Source: Cyanobacteria bacterium UBA8803 (GTDB taxonomy: Bacteria > Cyanobacteriota > Cyanobacteriia > Cyanobacteriales > Coleofasciculaceae). From it: DNA of 9,071 bases. Positions 6,499 through 9,071 of the stretch are shown here, piece by piece (within the stretch, counting starts at the first letter, position 1; each line of letters starts with the position of its first letter). The notes beneath the pieces were generated by a model. That model saw only the letters and a list, made by a program, of their open reading frames with translations, was not told where the DNA came from and ran no database searches. A program made the position numbers and the translations under genes. The stretch is from the NCBI GenBank assembly GCA_003505715.1, contig DNXU01000085.1:459-9529 (forward strand). Direction: 5' to 3'.

Positions 6499-6614
6499 TT
6501 GACATCCTCCCCGGCCTGAAGGCGCAGGGATTCCTAAACCTCACGACTTAGGTTTCTGCTTCTTTCCCCTTCGGCTGCGCTCCCTTTGACTCCGCTCCCT
6601 TAGGCTGCGCTCAG
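6499..6614 (-). ncRNA. Putative omega RNA (reRNA) scaffold and IS right end
   Basis: In IS200/IS605 elements the 3' part of the tnpB transcript plus the right end forms the guide RNA used by TnpB. Here the segment after and across the tnpB stop is structured. AAACCT/AGGTTT forms a hairpin over the stop codon (about 6538-6557). GCCT/AGGC with flanking CCC/GGG forms a second one (about 6511-6534). The scaffold would end at TCAA (6499). The next bases on the minus strand, AGTGCAATTAAGTTCCAT (6498-6481), would then be the guide. The 5' limit is a guess. Expression is not shown. Confidence 0.45.
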
Positions 6615-7572
6615 GGGTGTTTCGCAACTGCCCAATAGACTTACGCCGCTCAGGTCTTATGTTCGCTCCACAGACAATCACCGCAAGTCCTGCGGCTTTG
6701 ATGTTCTTGGCGGCATTGATATCTCGGTCGTGATGGATTCCACATTCTGGACAATCCCACTCTCTAACATCAAGCGGCAATTCATCAACAACATGACCGC
6801 ATTTTCCACAGCGTTTAGAGCTAGGAAACCAACGGTCAATTTTCACCAGTGTCCGACCATACCACTGGCATTTGTATTCTAACTGACGAACCAACTCATA
6901 CCAACTGGCATCAGCAATCGCTTGAGCCAGTTTGTGGTTCTTCATCATATTCTTCACAGCTAAATCCTCGACAGCAATCGTTTGGTTTTCACGTACCAAT
7001 CGAGTCGTCAACTTGTGAAGGAAATCTTTACGGGTATCGGCTTGAGGCAGTACCTTAACGGTGTGGTCTTCAACCAGCAAAGAGACGAACCAGCGCCCCG
7101 ATGCATCCAACCTTACTGTCACCGTAGAGGGTTCACAATTTTCCGGAAGGGTGCGACTCCATCGGATCGGCAGAGGTTCACCACACTTGGCCAACCACAA
7201 CTGTCCATCCTTCCACTTAAAGGCACAACGGGTGAACTCAGCGCTACCACCACTCCTCTTCTTTTTGAAGTTGGGGTACTTGGCACGACCTGCCCAGAAG
7301 TTGGCAAAGGCTTTTTGCAGGTTGCTCAACCCCTGCTGCAAAGGTACAGAGCTCACCTCATTGAGGAATTGCAACTCTTGTTGCTTTTTCCACTGGGTCA
7401 GCATGGCGGATGTCTGTTTATAGTCAATCCGCTCTTGCCTGGAGTACCAACCCTCAATCCTTGTCTGTAGGGCTTTGTTGTAGACCAACCTCACACAGCC
7501 CAAGGTGCGGCGCAAGAGTTCTTCTTGTTCCGGCGTTGGGTAAAAGCGGTATTGGTAGGCTTTCTCTGTCAT
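6541..7572 (-). CDS. tnpB: TnpB with the RuvC-I block deleted
   Basis: TnpB is the omega-RNA-guided DNA nuclease of IS200/IS605 elements and the ancestor of Cas12. The 343 residues show the N-terminal YRFYPTPEQE domain, then VEDLAVKNM with the RuvC-II glutamate E202, a zinc ribbon (C255, C258, C274, C277), and HDRDINAAKNI with the RuvC-III aspartate D284. The RuvC-I motif (usually like GIDLG) and its following helical segment, about 70-80 residues in relatives, are missing. Strand WFVSLLVED (161-169) runs via VLPQ (174-177) straight into ADTRKDFLHKL (178-188). The junction codons are at about 7033-7044, and the reading frame is kept. The protein should not cut DNA but might still bind RNA and target. 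The tail has three ERSxR repeats. The start is ATG at 7570-7572, with AAGG close upstream. No HIP1 site is present, consistent with mobile origin. Confidence 0.93.
   Translation of the reverse strand: MTEKAYQYRFYPTPEQEELLRRTLGCVRLVYNKALQTRIEGWYSRQERIDYKQTSAMLTQWKKQQELQFLNEVSSVPLQQGLSNLQKAFANFWAGRAKYPNFKKKRSGGSAEFTRCAFKWKDGQLWLAKCGEPLPIRWSRTLPENCEPSTVTVRLDASGRWFVSLLVEDHTVKVLPQADTRKDFLHKLTTRLVRENQTIAVEDLAVKNMMKNHKLAQAIADASWYELVRQLEYKCQWYGRTLVKIDRWFPSSKRCGKCGHVVDELPLDVREWDCPECGIHHDRDINAAKNIKAAGLAVIVCGANIRPERRKSIGQLRNTPERSLRERSQRERSRRGKKQKPKS
6570..6614 (-). repeat. Three 15-bp tandem repeats in the 3' end of tnpB
   Basis: Plus-strand units TTCGGCTGCGCTCCC (6570-6584), TTTGACTCCGCTCCC (6585-6599) and TTAGGCTGCGCTCAG (6600-6614) are in tandem and in frame. 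They encode the basic C-terminal repeats ERSLR, ERSQR and ERSRR. They lie where the omega RNA 5' scaffold may begin, so the repeat could matter to RNA as well as to protein. Confidence 0.8.
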
Positions 7573-7602
7573 GCCTTAAATTCTACAACATCGCTTATAA
7601 AG

Positions 7603-7631
7603 CCGTACTAGCAGCACGGGGTTTTCAACCC
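7603..7631. repeat. Paired hairpins at the putative IS left end
   Basis: CCGT (7603-7606) pairs with ACGG (7616-7619) around nine bases. GGGTT (7619-7623) pairs with AACCC (7627-7631) around TTC; the two share one base. Both lie 30-60 bp upstream of tnpB, where IS200/IS605 left ends carry imperfect subterminal hairpins recognised by TnpA on single-stranded DNA. The role is inferred. Confidence 0.5.
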
Positions 7632-7644
7632 AATTTTTGGATAA

Positions 7645-7735
7645 TAAGCTGTTCAGCATTTAAATTGCCGAGGCGATCTAAGCCAGTAAAAGGGTTCAGC
7701 CTCTTAAATACCCAGTTTAAATGTACAACAGCTTA
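7645..7735. repeat. MITE-like element with 20-bp imperfect inverted repeats
   Basis: TAAGCTGTTCAGCATTTAAA at 7645-7664 is the inverted counterpart of 7716-7735, matching at 17 of 20 positions with the three mismatches together in the middle. The 51-bp centre holds a further GAGGC/GCCTC pair (7670-7674 and 7699-7703). It codes for nothing. Size and shape fit a miniature inverted-repeat element, or a cruciform or riboregulatory structure upstream of the exchanger gene. No clear target duplication is visible. It starts only a few bases outside the putative IS left end. Confidence 0.6.
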
Positions 7736-7843
7736 GTTCACCATTGCTGCTGCACCTGTTCAAAAGATATCTTAGTTACTTGCAAGAAGCGAGTATTCTA
7801 GAGTCGAGTTACCGTCTCGTGCTTGAGGTATCCCCAAACCCCG

Positions 7844-8941
7844 ATGTTGAATAAAAATACGATTTTGTCGATTTTCCTACTGTTTGTCCCCATCTCCATT
7901 GCCGCTCACTTTCTGGAATGGGGTCCGGCAGTTATATTTATCACCTCCTGTGTGGCAATTGTTCCCCTGGCCGCCTGGATGGGAACGGCTACTGAAGAAA
8001 TTGCTGTGGTTGCCGGCCCTACCTTAGGGGGGTTGCTCAATGCCACCTTTGGCAATGCTACAGAATTGATTATTGCCCTAATTGCCCTGAATGCAGGTCT
8101 GGTCAATGTCGTTAAAGCGACTATTACTGGCTCGATTATCGGCAACTTACTCCTAGTGATGGGATTTGCCATGCTTTTAGGAGGGTTGCGCTATAAAGAA
8201 CAAGAATTTCAACCCATCGTGGCGCGGGTCAATGCCTCCTCTATGAATCTGGCGGTAATTGCGATGCTACTCCCCACGGCCATGGATGCCACTACCATTG
8301 GCATTGATGAGACCACCTTACAGCGGCTTTCAGTTGCCGTTGCTGTGGTATTGATATTGGTCTATGGGCTATCGCTGTTATTTTCCATGAAAACCCACAC
8401 CTATCTGTTTGATGTGGGGGTAGCGGAATTTGAAAATGAAGATCTAGAACAACCCGAACACAAACCTAATCTGTGGCTGTGGATTGGGGTATTGTTGGTA
8501 GTTACTGTGCTGGTTGCCCTAGAGTCCGAACTACTGGTTGAAAGCTTAGAAGAAGCTACCTCCGAGTTAGGACTGACCGCACTGTTTACAGGGGTGATTC
8601 TGCTGCCAGTGATTGGTAATGCAGCCGAACACGCCACAGCAGTAACTGTGGCCATGAAGAATAAGATGGATCTGTCGGTATCGGTAGCAGTGGGTTCTAG
8701 CTTGCAAATTGCGCTATTTGTCGCCCCTGTTTTAGTGATTGCCGGGTGGTTAATGGGTCAGCCGATGGATTTGGACTTTAACCCTTTTGAACTAGTAGCT
8801 GTGGCTGTGTCAGTGTTGATTGCTAATTCCATCAGTTCGGATGGCAAGTCTAATTGGCTAGAGGGGACTTTATTGCTGGCAGCCTACGTGGTGTTAGGGT
8901 TAGCCTTCTACTTCCATCCAATCGTTGAGGGGTTGGGTTGA
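7844..8941 (+). CDS. cax: Calcium/proton exchanger of the CAX family
   Basis: This CaCA-superfamily antiporter exports or sequesters Ca2+ in exchange for H+ across the cytoplasmic (or thylakoid) membrane and helps in Ca2+ and salt/pH homeostasis. Both signature repeats are intact. The first is GGLLNATFGNATELIIAL at 62-79 with E74. The second runs from VILLPVIGNAAEHATA (251-266) with E262 into KNKMDLSVSVAVGSSLQIAL (272-291). About 11 hydrophobic spans cover residues 6-359, and an acidic loop (AEFENEDLEQPEH, 194-206) splits the two halves, as usual. The length of 365 residues is typical. I prefer the ATG at 7844 because MLNKNTILSIF fits the family N-terminus. A TTG at 7823 in the same frame would add seven residues (372 total). 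GAGGT at 7825-7829 is rather far from the ATG, so the start is not certain. It is a single gene; the upstream region holds mobile-element debris. Confidence 0.95.
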   Translation: MLNKNTILSIFLLFVPISIAAHFLEWGPAVIFITSCVAIVPLAAWMGTATEEIAVVAGPTLGGLLNATFGNATELIIALIALNAGLVNVVKATITGSIIGNLLLVMGFAMLLGGLRYKEQEFQPIVARVNASSMNLAVIAMLLPTAMDATTIGIDETTLQRLSVAVAVVLILVYGLSLLFSMKTHTYLFDVGVAEFENEDLEQPEHKPNLWLWIGVLLVVTVLVALESELLVESLEEATSELGLTALFTGVILLPVIGNAAEHATAVTVAMKNKMDLSVSVAVGSSLQIALFVAPVLVIAGWLMGQPMDLDFNPFELVAVAVSVLIANSISSDGKSNWLEGTLLLAAYVVLGLAFYFHPIVEGLG

Positions 8942-8952
8942 GTAATCATATG

Positions 8953-8984
8953 ATGTCCGGTTAAACACCCATAATATCTGTAGG
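8953..8984 (+). repeat. Interspersed 3'-end repeat, copy B
   Basis: This is identical over 32 bases to the minus strand of 3511-3542. It starts 11 nt after the TGA of the exchanger gene and in that gene's orientation, matching the placement of copy A after the GH57 gene. The bases just before it (TCATATG here, TGATATC in copy A) are also similar at 5 of 7 positions. Confidence 0.85.
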
Positions 8985-9058
8985 GGCGGGTTTAGGGACA
9001 AATATTTAGAGACAGCTCAGATATGACTTAAGTCAAAACCCGCCCTGTCACAGGTTTT
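8984..9058 (+). terminator. Long-loop hairpin and small terminator-like stem after the exchanger gene
   Basis: GGGCGGGTTT (8984-8993) and AAACCCGCCC (9036-9045) form a perfect 10-bp stem around 42 bases, continuing directly from the 32-bp repeat. CCTG-TCA-CAGG (9044-9054) followed by TTTT (9055-9058) forms a second, small stem of the intrinsic-terminator type, overlapping the first by two bases. Together they may end the transcript. The rest of the window, to 9071, is too short to interpret. Confidence 0.45.
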
Positions 9059-9071
9059 ATTATGCTTAATC

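Larger units (their letters stand above)
6499..7640 (-). mobile_element. IS200/IS605-family (IS1341-like) element carrying tnpB only
   Basis: The unit contains tnpB and no tnpA, so it would have needed TnpA in trans to move. The right end is recognisable: after the tnpB stop, the minus strand continues through a structured segment to GGGGAGGATGTCAA, ending in TCAA at 6502-6499. TCAA is the right cleavage tetranucleotide known for IS608, which supports placing the boundary here. The left end is less certain. Two adjacent hairpins at 7603-7631 resemble a subterminal left-end structure, and I place the edge near 7640. No clear TTAC-like target tetranucleotide is visible there. There are no terminal inverted repeats or target duplications, as expected for this family. 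Confidence 0.75.

Noticed and set aside
6982..7470. 162-codon plus-strand ORF opposite tnpB
   Set aside because: It lies entirely antisense to a clear TnpB reading frame with recognisable motifs. Its own translation shows no domain, and other plus-strand frames there are open too, as expected of shadows.
6541..7572. TnpB considered as Cas12 or part of a CRISPR locus
   Set aside because: Size, the RDINAAKN motif, the tail and the adjacent IS right end all fit IS200/IS605 TnpB, and no CRISPR array is present.
7410..7736. 108-codon plus-strand ORF crossing the tnpB start, IS left end and MITE-like repeat
   Set aside because: Antisense to tnpB in its first half and then running through inverted-repeat DNA. 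No recognisable motif or convincing ribosome site.
7764..7773. AAGATATCTT palindrome upstream of the exchanger gene as an operator
   Set aside because: A 10-bp palindrome of AT-rich composition is expected by chance often enough, and no promoter could be placed beside it with confidence.

Overview
The window looks like cyanobacterial chromosome. It has nine perfect copies of the HIP1 octamer GCGATCGC where about 0.14 would be expected by chance, a heptanucleotide tandem repeat of the kind known from filamentous cyanobacteria, and typically cyanobacterial gene families (a GH57/DUF3536 protein, a CAX-type Ca2+/H+ exchanger, and a TnpB of the abundant cyanobacterial IS200/IS605 type). A filamentous, repeat-rich lineage is an inference. 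The species cannot be read from the sequence.

Layout: (1) 1-236 holds a possible 3' end of an unknown gene, a GC-rich palindromic repeat and a candidate promoter. (2) 237-1136 (+) is hslO, the redox chaperone Hsp33. (3) 1137-1461 is intergenic, with a weak terminator, an 11-unit heptad array that has an inverted arm, and a short leader ORF. (4) 1462-3474 (+) encodes a single-pass membrane protein with about eleven degenerate helical repeats, probably extracytoplasmic. (5) 3475-3551 is the convergent gap, filled by a hairpin repeat. (6) 3552-6203 (-) is a GH57-type glycoside hydrolase with a DUF3536-type C-terminal half. (7) 6499 to about 7640 is an IS200/IS605-family (IS1341-like) element, with no tnpA, carrying tnpB on the minus strand. 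(8) 7645-7735 is a MITE-like inverted repeat. (9) 7844-8941 (+) encodes a Ca2+/H+ antiporter. (10) 8942-9071 holds a second copy of the repeat found in the convergent gap, plus hairpins.

The genes do not form one operon or pathway. They are stress, transport and glucan-metabolism genes separated by repeats and a mobile element. The two most interesting points are as follows. First, TnpB has lost, in frame, the block holding the RuvC-I catalytic aspartate while keeping RuvC-II, RuvC-III, the zinc ribbon, the right-end/omega-RNA region and an adjacent guide-like sequence. Second, a 32-bp exact repeat lies about 10 nt after the stop codon of two unrelated genes in the same gene-relative orientation, each time followed by a G/C-rich hairpin.
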